Part shown: positions 7,307 to 16,796 of the stretch, piece by piece
How the letters are laid out: each line of letters starts with the position of its first letter
How positions within the stretch are numbered: position 1 is the stretch's first letter
Assembly (NCBI RefSeq): GCF_008122505.1
Contig: NZ_VSSB01000002.1
Coordinates: 620,001 to 684,000 of the forward strand
Length of the DNA: 64,000 nucleotides
Origin: Agromyces mariniharenae
Lineage (GTDB): Bacteria; Actinomycetota; Actinomycetes; Actinomycetales; Microbacteriaceae
Reading direction: 5' to 3'
Program-made: the position numbers and the translations under genes
Notes under the pieces: generated by a model
Database searches by the model: none
The model's input: the letters and a program-made list of their open reading frames with translations, nothing else
Told to the model about the DNA's origin: nothing

Positions 7307-9877
7307 CTACTGGACGGCGCCCGAGAGCGCGACGGCGTCGCGGGCACGCGCGGCGAGCGCCCGGTCGAGCTCGTCGAGCTGTTCGGAGACGAGCCGGTGC
7401 AGCGGCGCGGGCTCGGGGTTCGCGGCCAGCCAGGCGCGGGTCAGCGCCGCGAGCTCGTCATCGACGAGCGGCGCGGGGTACAGCCGCGACACCACGAGGG
7501 AGGCCATGGTGAAGCTGCGGTCGGCCCAGGTGCGCTGCAGGGTCTCGAAGTACTCGGACACCGTGGGCGCGAGCAACTCGGGCTGGGTCGTGCGGCGCCA
7601 GCCCTCGGCGATCGCGCGCGCGAGGTCGTTCGAGAGGCTCTCGTCGGTCGCGACGCGGTGCCAGGCGATGTCCTTCCCGACCGGGTCGGGTCGGGCCGCC
7701 CGGGCGGTCTCGCCGAGCTGGCGTCCCTTCGCAGTGTCGTCGTGCGCCAGCGCGCCGTCGATCTCCTCGTCGGATGCCGCGCCGAGCGTCGCACGGGCGA
7801 TCACGAGCTCCCAGCGCAGGTCGAGGTCGACCTCGAGCCCGTCGAGCCGGATCGAGCCGTCGAGGAGGCTCCCGAGCACGTCGGCATGCGCCTGCGTCGA
7901 GGCGATGCGCGTGAACGCCTTCACGAGCTGGAGCTGGGCGTCGGAGCCGGGCTCGGCGAGCTCGCCGAGCGCCCAGACGGCGTCGCCGGTCTCGGAGGCG
8001 AGCTGCTCGCGGTGGTCGTCGGCGAGGTAGCGGCTGAGCGCGACCTCGAGACGCGCCAGCGCCAGGCCGCGTGCGGCCGACTGCGTCTCGTGGCCGATCG
8101 CCGCGAGCACGAGCCGCACATAGTCGCTCGCCGGCAGCTCGGCGTCGCGCACCGCGTCCCAAGCGGAGCCGAGCACGACGGCGCGGGCCACCGGGTCGGC
8201 GAGCTCCGACAGCCGGCGCACGGCGGTGTCGAACGAGGTCGCGTCGAGCCGCACCTTCGCGTAGGTGAGGTCCTCGTCGTTCACGAGCAGCAGCTCGGGG
8301 CGCGGCAGGCCGACGAGCTTGGGCACGTCGGTCGACGCGCCGTCGATGTCGAGCTCCACCCGGTCGGTGCGCACGAGGCGTCCGCGCTCGTCGCTCGAGT
8401 AGCAGCCGAGCGCGACGCGGTGCGGGCGGAGGGTCGGGTAGTCGGGCGCGGCGGACTGCTCGACGCGTGCCGAGGTGATCAGGCCCGCGGCATCCGTCTC
8501 GACCACGACTCGCAGCGAGTTCACGCCCGCGGTCTCGAGCCAGAGCTGCGACCACCGGGTGAGCTCGCGGCCGCTCGCCCGCTCGAGCTCGTCGAGCAGG
8601 TCGCGCAGCGTGGCGTTGCCGCCCGCGTTGGCGCGCAGGTAGGCGCCGACGCCGCGCTGGAACGCGTCGAGGCCGACCCACGCGACGAGCTGCTTGAGGA
8701 CCGAGGCGCCCTTGTCGTAGGTGATCGCGTCGAAGTTCACCTCGACGTCGGCGAGGTCGCGGATCTCGGCGACGATCGGGTGCGTCGAGGGCAGCTGGTC
8801 CTGCTCGGCGGCGTGCGTCTTCTCGTCGCTCGCGAACGTGGCCCAGACGCCCGTGAACTCGGTGACCCGCGACGTGGCGAGCGTCGACGCCCAGGTGGCG
8901 AACGACTCGTTCAGCCAGAGGTCGTTCCACCACCGCATGGTCACCGAGTTGCCGAACCACATGTGGCTGAGCTCGTGCAGGACGACGATCGCGCGCTGCT
9001 CGCGCCGCGCGTCCGAGACGCGGGACCGGAACAGGTAGCTCTCGTTGAACGTGACCGCGCCGACGTTCTCCATCGCGCCCCAGTTGTACTCGGGCACGAA
9101 GATCTGGTCGTACTTGCCGTACGGGTAGGGCACGCCGAAGGCCGCCTCGTAGAACGCGAGGCCCGCCTGCACGGTCCCGAACATCACGTCGGGCTCGGCG
9201 TACTGCGCGAGCGACGCGCGCGTGAACAGGCCGAGCGGCACGTCGCGTCCGTCGACGCTGCGCGCTGATCCGCGCCAGGCCGCGTACGGCCCCGCGACGA
9301 TCGCCACGATGTAGCTCGAGATCACCGGGCCGGTCTCGAACGACCACGTCGCGCCGGCCCCGTCGGCGTCCGCGACGGGCTCGGGCGTCGGCGCGTTGCT
9401 CAGCACCTGCCAGCCGGCGGGCGCGGTGATCGTGAACCGTACCGAGGCCTTCAGGTCGGGCTGGTCGAACACCGCGTACACCCGGTTCGCCTCGGCGACC
9501 GCGAACTCCGTGTAGAGGTACACGGCGTCGTCGACGGGGTCGACGAACCGGTGGAGGCCCTCACCGGTGTTCGTGTACTCCCGCGTCGAGACGACGCGCA
9601 GCTCGTTCTCGGCCTCGAGGCCGTCGAGCCGGATGCGGAAGCCGTCGCTCGCGGCCGCCGGATCGAGCGCCCGCCCGTTCAGCTCGAGTTCGTGCACCTC
9701 GAGGGTCGTCGACTCGATGAACGTGTCGGCGCCCGGCTCGGCGCGGAAGCGCACCACCGTGGTCGAGCGGAACGTCTCGCCGTCGCCCGTGAGGTCGAGG
9801 TCGACCTCGTAGGCGGGTGCGGCGACGACGGAGGCACGGGCCTCGGCTTCGTCGCGGGTCAGGTCGGGCCGTGGCAT
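7307..9877 (-). CDS. pepN: Aminopeptidase N, M1 zinc metallopeptidase (copy 1)
   Basis: 856 residues, typical of actinobacterial PepN. The exopeptidase motif GAMEN is at about 267-271 and the zinc site HELSH with downstream Glu is His301, Glu302, His305 and Glu324. The C-terminal 400 residues form the helical ERAP1-like domain. It removes N-terminal residues from peptides in the cytosol. GGAGG lies 5 bases before ATG 9877; upstream ATGs only extend it with low-complexity sequence. It follows a close paralogue on the same strand with 73 bases between; the pair looks like an old tandem duplication. Confidence 0.94.
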   Translation of the reverse strand: MPRPDLTRDEAEARASVVAAPAYEVDLDLTGDGETFRSTTVVRFRAEPGADTFIESTTLEVHELELNGRALDPAAASDGFRIRLDGLEAENELRVVSTREYTNTGEGLHRFVDPVDDAVYLYTEFAVAEANRVYAVFDQPDLKASVRFTITAPAGWQVLSNAPTPEPVADADGAGATWSFETGPVISSYIVAIVAGPYAAWRGSARSVDGRDVPLGLFTRASLAQYAEPDVMFGTVQAGLAFYEAAFGVPYPYGKYDQIFVPEYNWGAMENVGAVTFNESYLFRSRVSDARREQRAIVVLHELSHMWFGNSVTMRWWNDLWLNESFATWASTLATSRVTEFTGVWATFASDEKTHAAEQDQLPSTHPIVAEIRDLADVEVNFDAITYDKGASVLKQLVAWVGLDAFQRGVGAYLRANAGGNATLRDLLDELERASGRELTRWSQLWLETAGVNSLRVVVETDAAGLITSARVEQSAAPDYPTLRPHRVALGCYSSDERGRLVRTDRVELDIDGASTDVPKLVGLPRPELLLVNDEDLTYAKVRLDATSFDTAVRRLSELADPVARAVVLGSAWDAVRDAELPASDYVRLVLAAIGHETQSAARGLALARLEVALSRYLADDHREQLASETGDAVWALGELAEPGSDAQLQLVKAFTRIASTQAHADVLGSLLDGSIRLDGLEVDLDLRWELVIARATLGAASDEEIDGALAHDDTAKGRQLGETARAARPDPVGKDIAWHRVATDESLSNDLARAIAEGWRRTTQPELLAPTVSEYFETLQRTWADRSFTMASLVVSRLYPAPLVDDELAALTRAWLAANPEPAPLHRLVSEQLDELDRALAARARDAVALSGAVQ

Positions 9878-9950
9878 GAGTGCCTCCGTCGTGCGTTCGT
9901 GCGTGTTCGGGTCGGTTCGGGTCGTGCGGCGGTGCCGGCGGATGCCGCGA

Positions 9951-12500
9951 CTACGCGTCCTGCGCGTCGCGCTCCTGCGCGGCGAGCGCCCGGTCGACCC
10001 CGGCGAGCCGCTCCACCACGAGGCGGCGCAGCGCGGGGACGTCGGGGTGCGTGTCGAGCCAGGTGCGGCTCGCGTCGGCGAGGGCGCGGTTCGCGAGAGG
10101 CGACGGGTAGAGGCCGTCGACGAGCTTCTCGGCGATCGCGTAGCTGCGCTTGTCCCACACGTCCTCGAGCATCGCGAAGTACCGCTCGACGAAGGCCTCG
10201 AGCAGGGCGGGGTCGCCCGCGCGGAGGAAGCCCTCGGCCGTCTCGCGCACCACGGTGTTCGTGGCGGTGTCGACGTCGATGAGCGACGCCCAGGCGCGCT
10301 CCTTGCCCTCGGGCGTCTGGATCGCGGCGCGGGCGTGCGCGGCCGACTGCTGGCCGGTCGCCGTGTTGTCGGAGGCGAGGCGCTCGTCGATCTCGGCGTC
10401 GCCGGCGCGACCCGACGCCACGAGCGCGATGAGCAGCTCCCAGCCGAGGTCGGTGTCGATCTCGAGGCCCTCGAGCTCGAGCGAGCCGTCGTAGAGCGCG
10501 ACGAGCTGGTCGACATGCGACCCGGCCTCCGCGATCGCGGCGAAGTTCATGACGAACTGGAACTGCGCGTCGCTGCCCGGCTCGGCCTCCTGCGCGAGGC
10601 GCCAGAACCCGTCGGCGAGGGCACGGCGTGCGTCGGCGCGTCGCTCGGGCGTCGTGTAGCCGCTCGCCGCGAGGATCGAGTTCGCGAGCACGATGCGCAG
10701 CGTCGTCGACTCCGTCTCGCTGGCGATGTTGCCGAGCACGAGTGCGAGGTAGTCGCTCGCCCGGGTCTCGGCGTCGCGCGTGGCATCCCACACCGAGCTC
10801 CACACGAGGGCCCGGGCCAGCGGGTCCTCGATCTCGGAGAGGTTCGCGAGGGCGACGCCGTGCGACGCCTCGTCGAGGCGGATCTTCGCGTAGGCGAGGT
10901 CGTCGTCGTTGAGGAGCACGAGGTCGGGACGGGCGAGGCCCACGAGCTCGGCGACCTCGGTGCGCTCGCCGTCGACGTCGAGCTCCACGCGGTGGTCGCG
11001 CACGAGCTTGCCGTCGTGCAGGTTGTAGAACCCGATCGCGAGGCGGTGCGGGCGGATGGTGGGGTGGTCGGCGACCGCCGACTGCAGCACCGCGAACGAC
11101 GTGATCACGCCCGCGTCATCCGTCTGGATCTCGGGACGCAGCGTGTTCACGCCCGCGGTCTCGAGCCACTGGCCGGACCAGTCGGAGAGGTCGCGGCCGC
11201 TCGAGACCTCGAGCTCGGCGAGCAGGTCGGCGAGGGTCGTGTTGCCCCAGCCGTGCTTCTTGAAGTACGCCGAGACGCCGGCGAAGAACGCCTCGACGCC
11301 CACCCAGGCGACGAGCTGCTTCAGCACCGAGCCGCCCTTGGCGTAGGTGATGCCGTCGAAGTTGACCTGCACGTCCTCGAGGTCGTTGATGGTGGCGACC
11401 ACGGGGTGGGTCGACGGGAGCTGGTCCTGGCGGTAGGCCCAGTTCTTCTCCATCGAGTTGAACGTCGTCCACGCCTCGGTCCACTCGGTGGCCTCGGCGG
11501 TGGCGATGGTCGACGCCCACTCGGCGAACGACTCGTTGAGCCAGAGGTCGTTCCACCACTTCATGGTCACGAGGTCGCCGAACCACATGTGGGCGAGCTC
11601 GTGCAGGATCGTGACGACGCGGCGCTCGCGCACGGCATCCGTCACCTTCGACCGGAACACGTAGAACTCGGTGAACGTCACCGCGCCCGCGTTCTCCATG
11701 GCGCCCGCGTTGTACTCGGGCACGAAGAGCTGGTCGTACTTCGCGAAGGGGTAGGGCACGTCGAACTTCGACTCGAAGTAGGCGAATCCCTGCTTCGTCT
11801 TCTCGAAGATGTAGTCGGCGTCGAGGTACTGCGAGAGGCTCTTGCGGCTGAACACGCCCAGGGGGATGACGCGGCCGTCGGCCGAGGTCAGCTCGTCGCG
11901 CACGACCGCGTAGGGGCCCGCGATGAGCGCGGTGATGTAGCTCGAGATGCGCGGCGTCGGCTCGAACGCCCAGGTCTTCGCACCCTCGTGCGCGTCGACC
12001 GGCTCGGGCGTGGGGGAGTTCGACACGACCTCCCAGTGCGCCGGCGCGGTCACGGTGAACCGGAACGCGGCCTTCAGGTCGGGCTGCTCGAACACGGCGA
12101 ACATGCGGCGCGAGTCGGGCACCTCGAACTGCGTGTAGAGGTAGGCCTCGCCGTCGACCGGGTCGACGAAGCGGTGCAGGCCCTCGCCGGTGTGCATGTA
12201 GCGGCCGTCGGCCACCACGACGAGCTCGTTCTCGTCGGCGAGGTCGGGCAGCTGGATGCGGACGCCGTCGCTCACCGCTGCGGGGTCGAGCGCCACGCCG
12301 TTCAGGGTCACCGAGTGCACCTCCGCCGTGATCGCGTCGATGAACGTCGACGCTCCGGCGCGCGCGTCGAACCGCACGGTGGTCGTCGAGCGGAACACGT
12401 CGGGGCCGGTCGTCACGTCGAGCACGACGTCGTAGTCGTGGACCGTGACGAGCGCCGCGCGCTCCTCGGCTTCGATGCGGGTGAGGTTCTCTCCGGGCAC
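9951..12500 (-). CDS. pepN: Aminopeptidase N, M1 zinc metallopeptidase (copy 2)
   Basis: 849 residues, co-linear with copy 1 over its whole length. GAMEN is near 267-271; the zinc ligands are His300, His304 and Glu323, with catalytic Glu301 (HELAHMWFGDLVTMKWWNDL). The segment around the active site is nearly identical in both copies, whereas the C-terminal domain has drifted more. The GTG at 12500 is chosen because AAGGAG lies 5 bases upstream and the protein then starts MPGENLTRIEAEER, matching the MPRPDLTRDEAEAR start of copy 1. Functional difference from copy 1 is not visible; both keep all catalytic residues. Confidence 0.94.
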   Translation of the reverse strand: MPGENLTRIEAEERAALVTVHDYDVVLDVTTGPDVFRSTTTVRFDARAGASTFIDAITAEVHSVTLNGVALDPAAVSDGVRIQLPDLADENELVVVADGRYMHTGEGLHRFVDPVDGEAYLYTQFEVPDSRRMFAVFEQPDLKAAFRFTVTAPAHWEVVSNSPTPEPVDAHEGAKTWAFEPTPRISSYITALIAGPYAVVRDELTSADGRVIPLGVFSRKSLSQYLDADYIFEKTKQGFAYFESKFDVPYPFAKYDQLFVPEYNAGAMENAGAVTFTEFYVFRSKVTDAVRERRVVTILHELAHMWFGDLVTMKWWNDLWLNESFAEWASTIATAEATEWTEAWTTFNSMEKNWAYRQDQLPSTHPVVATINDLEDVQVNFDGITYAKGGSVLKQLVAWVGVEAFFAGVSAYFKKHGWGNTTLADLLAELEVSSGRDLSDWSGQWLETAGVNTLRPEIQTDDAGVITSFAVLQSAVADHPTIRPHRLAIGFYNLHDGKLVRDHRVELDVDGERTEVAELVGLARPDLVLLNDDDLAYAKIRLDEASHGVALANLSEIEDPLARALVWSSVWDATRDAETRASDYLALVLGNIASETESTTLRIVLANSILAASGYTTPERRADARRALADGFWRLAQEAEPGSDAQFQFVMNFAAIAEAGSHVDQLVALYDGSLELEGLEIDTDLGWELLIALVASGRAGDAEIDERLASDNTATGQQSAAHARAAIQTPEGKERAWASLIDVDTATNTVVRETAEGFLRAGDPALLEAFVERYFAMLEDVWDKRSYAIAEKLVDGLYPSPLANRALADASRTWLDTHPDVPALRRLVVERLAGVDRALAAQERDAQDA

Positions 12501-12619
12501 GTGCGCTCCTTCGCAGTCTTCGCGGCTCGTGGCCGCAGGCAACGTGTCCCAGCCTAGCCCCGCGTGCGGTGAGCGCCCCAGCCCGCCCTCAGGTCGGCCC
12601 CGACGTCGCAACGGCCCCG

Positions 12620-13492
12620 TCAGCGGCTCCAGATCGAGACGACGGATGCCGCGAACGCGGGCAGTGCGGCGACGACCGCGAGCACCAGCAGCACGCGACC
12701 GACGATCACGCCCGCCCGCGAGGCGCGCACCGCGAGGAACCACGGCAGCAGCCGGGGGAGGGCGAAGGTCGCGAGCGCACCGATCGCGAGGATCGCGCCC
12801 AGCGGGAAGAGCACGACACCGAGCAGCAGCGGCAGCACGGTGTCGGGCCGGTTCCGCTGCGTCATGAGCGGCAGGCTCCGGCTGAGGCGACCCGCGAAGG
12901 CCGCCAGGAACGCGCCCTGCACGACGGACAGGGCGGCGAACACGAGCACCGACAGCCAGCCCGGCCCCACGATGTCGAAGTCCACGTTGTCGGACCGGAG
13001 CGGGTCGATGAACGGCGCCACCATCACGAACGCGGCGAGGCCGAAGGTCGGTCCCGCGAGGCGCCCCTTCGGCAGCCACGGGGCCGCGAGCAGGTAGAAC
13101 GCGGTCGACGCGAACGCGAAGGGCAGGGCGCCGAAGACGAAGTAGCCGATCGTGCCCTCGAACGTGATCTCGCCGACGGTCGCCTGCGCCTCCGTGAGGC
13201 GACCCGTCGCCTCTGGCGAGGTCAGTGCCAGCAGCCGCATGGCGAGCCGCCCGCCCGCCCCGGTGACGAGGAGGCTGGACACCGTGCCCGCGACGAGGAA
13301 CACGGTCACCCACCAGGCATACAGGCGGAGCCCGTCGAGATGGCGGCGGAGCCGGGATTCCGACGGCGTGGAGGCCGCGGCATCCCACGCAGGCCCCGGC
13401 AACGCGGGCTCGACGAGCCGCTCGCCGCCCCAGAGGATGCAGAGCACCACCGCGAGGACGAGCAGTGCGACGCTCAGGATCACAACCAGCAT
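12620..13492 (-). CDS. Multipass membrane protein, unknown function
   Basis: 290 residues with about seven hydrophobic segments: one at the N-terminus (MLVVILSVALLVLAVVLCIL), then pairs around 60-80, 115-140, 150-170, 190-215 and a final pair near 240-290. No signal for a known transporter or enzyme. GGAGG lies 4 bases before ATG 13492. Its upstream region is shared with the divergent DUF2332 gene (130 bases between starts), and it precedes the tandem pepN genes on the same strand with a 119-base gap. I cannot assign a function. Confidence 0.78.
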   Translation of the reverse strand: MLVVILSVALLVLAVVLCILWGGERLVEPALPGPAWDAAASTPSESRLRRHLDGLRLYAWWVTVFLVAGTVSSLLVTGAGGRLAMRLLALTSPEATGRLTEAQATVGEITFEGTIGYFVFGALPFAFASTAFYLLAAPWLPKGRLAGPTFGLAAFVMVAPFIDPLRSDNVDFDIVGPGWLSVLVFAALSVVQGAFLAAFAGRLSRSLPLMTQRNRPDTVLPLLLGVVLFPLGAILAIGALATFALPRLLPWFLAVRASRAGVIVGRVLLVLAVVAALPAFAASVVSIWSR

Positions 13493-13587
13493 CCGACCTC
13501 CGTTCCGGCCGACCGGGCTGCGCGTGAGCCTACTGCCGACCGCCGCGGCACGCCGCCCCCAGAACACGGCAGGGAGCTCGGCTCGCG

Positions 13588-13616
13588 TTGACCCGCTCGG
13601 TCGGCCGCCCTACGGT
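13588..13616 (+). promoter_or_regulatory. Sigma-A type promoter for the DUF2332 gene
   Basis: TTGACC (13588-13593) and TACGGT (13611-13616) are separated by exactly 17 bases, a textbook housekeeping promoter. Only 6 bases separate the -10 from the ATG at 13623, so the predicted transcript starts at or next to the start codon, i.e. it is leaderless. Confidence 0.75.
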
Positions 13617-13622
13617 GGCGGC

Positions 13623-14606
13623 ATGAAGTCCACGGATGCCGCGGCGCCGACCGCCGAGCGATACCGGGTCTTCGGCGAGGTCGAGGCACGCGGGATGTCC
13701 GCCACGTACGAGGCGTGGGCGCTCGGGGTCGCGGGCGACCCCGCCACGATCGCGCTCATCGACGAACTGCCGGCGCCGAAGCGCCAGCCGAACCTCGTGT
13801 TCTCGGCGGCGCGCTACCAGGGCGCGCCCGCGGGTCCGTACCACCTGTTCCGCGACTGGCTCCACGGCCACTGGCTGGAAGTGCGGGCCACGGCGCTCAC
13901 GCACGCGACGCAGACGAACGAGGCGGCCCGGAGCGCCCTGCACGTGCCCGCGCTCGCGGGGATCGAGGGACCGCTCGCGCTGCTCGAGGTGGGCACGTCG
14001 GCCGGGCTGTGCCTCTACCCCGACCGCTACAGCTACCGCTACTCGGGGCATCCGCGGCTCGACCCGGCCGACGGACCGAGTCCCGTCGTCCTCGACTGCG
14101 TCGTGGAGGGGCCCGTGCCGGTGCCCGGCCGCCTCCCCGAGGTCGTGTGGCGCGGCGGCATCGACCTCAATCCGCTCGACGTGCGGCATCCCGACGACGT
14201 CGCGTGGCTCGACGCGCTCATCTGGCCCGAGCACGACGACCGGCGGGCACGCCTGCGGGCCGCCGCCGCGATCGCCGCGGCCGACCCGCCGCGCATCGTC
14301 GCCGGCGACCTCGACGCCGAGCTCGACGCGGTCGCCGCGCAGGTGCCCCACGGAGCGACCCTCGTCGTGTTCCACACGGCGGTGCTCATGTACCTCGACG
14401 GGGCCGGCCGGGCGCGGTTCGCCGAGCACGTCCGCCGGCTCCCCGGGCACTGGCTCTCCGTGGAGGCCCGCGCGGTCACGCCCGGCATCCGCGTGCGCGA
14501 GGACGTGCCCAACGAGAGCTCCGACCTCGTGCTCGCGCTCGACGGCGTGCAGCTGGCCTGGGCGCAGCCCCACGGGCGTGCCGTCCGGTGGGTGCCGAAT
14601 CCCTAG
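13623..14606 (+). CDS. DUF2332 family protein
   Basis: 327 residues. The N-terminal half contains SATYEAWALGVAGDP and LPAPKRQPNLVFSAARYQG, then GPLALLEVGTSAGLCLYPDRYSY, the hallmark glycine-rich segment of DUF2332. The GTSAGL loop resembles an S-adenosylmethionine-binding motif I, so a methyltransferase-like fold is plausible but unproved. No signal peptide or membrane segment. It has its own leaderless promoter, and its TAG stop is part of the -10 element proposed for rpiB. Confidence 0.87.
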   Translation: MKSTDAAAPTAERYRVFGEVEARGMSATYEAWALGVAGDPATIALIDELPAPKRQPNLVFSAARYQGAPAGPYHLFRDWLHGHWLEVRATALTHATQTNEAARSALHVPALAGIEGPLALLEVGTSAGLCLYPDRYSYRYSGHPRLDPADGPSPVVLDCVVEGPVPVPGRLPEVVWRGGIDLNPLDVRHPDDVAWLDALIWPEHDDRRARLRAAAAIAAADPPRIVAGDLDAELDAVAAQVPHGATLVVFHTAVLMYLDGAGRARFAEHVRRLPGHWLSVEARAVTPGIRVREDVPNESSDLVLALDGVQLAWAQPHGRAVRWVPNP

Positions 14607-14609
14607 ACT
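14604..14609 (+). promoter_or_regulatory. -10 element for rpiB overlapping the upstream stop codon
   Basis: TAGACT begins with the TAG stop of DUF2332 and ends 7 bases before the rpiB ATG. There is no Shine-Dalgarno sequence in this gap, which fits a leaderless rpiB mRNA. A matching -35 is not obvious. Confidence 0.55.
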
Positions 14610-14616
14610 TGGGCGC

Positions 14617-15129
<513 letters not shown>

Positions 15130-15138
15130 GAAGCGGCA

Positions 15139-16143
15139 GTGCCCGAGGGACACTCGATCCACCGGATCGCCCGGCAGTTCGACCGGAACTTCGTCGGGCA
15201 CGTCGTGCACGCCTCGAGCCCGCAGGGCCGGTTCGCGCAGGGCGCGGCCGACCTCGACGGGCGACGGATGACGGACGCCCGCGCCGTGGGCAAGCAGATG
15301 TTCCTCGGCTTCGAGGGCGACCGCTGGCTGCGCGTGCACCTCGGCCTGTACGGCGCGTGGGACTTCGCCGGCGACATCCTGCTCGACCCGACGATCGCGT
15401 CGGCGAACGGGCGCATGGGGCAGACGAACCAGCGCGGCACGTTCCTCGATGGTCCCAATCCCGACGCGGCCGTCTTCGACTCGGCGGGCGAGAACTCGCT
15501 GACCTCCATCGGAGCGCCGCGCCGCACGCGGCTGCGCATGTCGGAATCCGAGAAGGAGGCGAACGGGTTCGAGTCGTTCCCGCCCGAGCCGGTCGGCCAG
15601 GTGCGCGTGCGCCTGCTCACCGAGACGATCGTGGCCGACCTGCGCGGCCCCACCGCGTGCGAGGTGCTCGACCCGGCGCAGGTCGAGCGCATCGTGTCGA
15701 AGCTCGGGCCCGATCCGCTCATCGACGCCGGCCCCGACGCCGAGGAGCGATTCACCTCCACCGTGCGCCGGAAGGGCGTGCCCATCGGGCTCCTGCTCAT
15801 GGACCAGGACGTGGTCGCGGGCATCGGCAACGTCTACCGCGCCGAGCTGCTGTTCCGTGCCAAGCAGAACCCGCACACGCCGGGCAGGGAGGTGCCCGAA
15901 GAGCACGTGCGGCACCTCTGGACCGACTGGGCGAAGCTGCTGCGCATCGGCGTCGAGACCGGCCAGATGATGACCATGGACGACCTCGACCCCGACGAGT
16001 ACCGCGCCGCGATGGCCAACCGCGACGACCGGCACTGGGTGTACAAGCGCGAGGGGCTACCGTGCCGGGTGTGCGGCACGAACATCGTGCTCGAGGAGAT
16101 GGGCGCCCGCAAGCTCTACTGGTGCCCCTACTGCCAGGCCTGA
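15139..16143 (+). CDS. Fpg/Nei-family DNA glycosylase-lyase
   Basis: 334 residues. After the GTG start, the N-terminus MPEGHSIHRIARQF supplies the catalytic Pro and Glu shared by Fpg and endonuclease VIII; the H2TH region follows (GIGNVYRAELLFRAKQNPHTPG) and a C-terminal zinc finger CRVCG...CPYC ends the protein. Such enzymes excise oxidised bases and nick the DNA. The PEGHS start and length place it with actinobacterial Nei-like proteins rather than classical MutM. It lies between rpiB and a PaiB-like gene on the same strand with 9- and 8-base gaps, so it is probably in one operon. Confidence 0.9.
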   Translation: MPEGHSIHRIARQFDRNFVGHVVHASSPQGRFAQGAADLDGRRMTDARAVGKQMFLGFEGDRWLRVHLGLYGAWDFAGDILLDPTIASANGRMGQTNQRGTFLDGPNPDAAVFDSAGENSLTSIGAPRRTRLRMSESEKEANGFESFPPEPVGQVRVRLLTETIVADLRGPTACEVLDPAQVERIVSKLGPDPLIDAGPDAEERFTSTVRRKGVPIGLLLMDQDVVAGIGNVYRAELLFRAKQNPHTPGREVPEEHVRHLWTDWAKLLRIGVETGQMMTMDDLDPDEYRAAMANRDDRHWVYKREGLPCRVCGTNIVLEEMGARKLYWCPYCQA

Positions 16144-16151
16144 GGAGACCC

Positions 16152-16796
16152 ATGCGACAGAACCCGAGCTTCACGCTGGCGAGCGAGGAGGGCGTGAAGC
16201 GGCTGATCCGCGAGCACCCCTGGATGACGATCGTGAGCGCCACGGATGCCGCAGGCCTCGTCGCGAGCCACTACCCGGTGCTGCTCGACGAGACCGCAAA
16301 CGGCATCGTCCTCCTCACCCACGTCGGCCGCCCCGACGAGGTCGTGCACGAGCTCGGCCGGCACGAGGTCATGGTCATCGTGCAGGGCCCGCACGGCTAC
16401 ATCTCGCCCGGCTGGTACGACGCGAACCCGGCCGTGCCGACGTGGAACTTCGTGACCGCGCACCTCTACGGCACGCCCGAGCTGCTCGACGCCGACGAGA
16501 ACCTCCGCGTGCTCGAGGCGCTCGTCGACCACTTCGAGGACCCGATGCCCGAGCCGCGCCGCATGCGCGGGACGCCCGAGAACTCGGCGTACGCCGACCG
16601 CATCGCCGCCGGCACCGTGGGCCTGCGCATCCCGATCACGCGGTTCGTCGCGAAGAACAAGATGAGCCAGAACCGCCCCGACGAGACCGTCGACCGCATC
16701 ATCGGCGAGCTCGAGGGCGACGGGCCGTACGCGAGCCCCGCGCTCGCCGCCGAGATGCGCCGCACGCACGAGGCGCTGCGGGCGGCTCGCGCGTGA
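16152..16796 (+). CDS. PaiB-like FMN-binding protein
   Basis: 214 residues. MRQNPSFTLASEEGVKRLIREHPW and the segment ASHYPVLLDE, GRPDEVVHEL, GYISPGWYDANPAVPTWNF are characteristic of PaiB/FMN-binding negative regulators, a split-barrel flavin-binding fold related to pyridoxamine-phosphate oxidase. In Bacillus, PaiB represses sporulation and protease genes; in actinobacteria the role is untested, and an oxidoreductase function is possible. AGGAG lies 6 bases before ATG. Its TGA overlaps the GTG of the amidohydrolase by 4 bases, so the two are translationally coupled. Confidence 0.87.
   Translation: MRQNPSFTLASEEGVKRLIREHPWMTIVSATDAAGLVASHYPVLLDETANGIVLLTHVGRPDEVVHELGRHEVMVIVQGPHGYISPGWYDANPAVPTWNFVTAHLYGTPELLDADENLRVLEALVDHFEDPMPEPRRMRGTPENSAYADRIAAGTVGLRIPITRFVAKNKMSQNRPDETVDRIIGELEGDGPYASPALAAEMRRTHEALRAARA

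Noticed and set aside
6140..9268. A 1,042-codon plus-strand frame opposite mscS and pepN
   Set aside because: Low-complexity charged product without domains; both minus-strand genes carry full catalytic or pore motifs.
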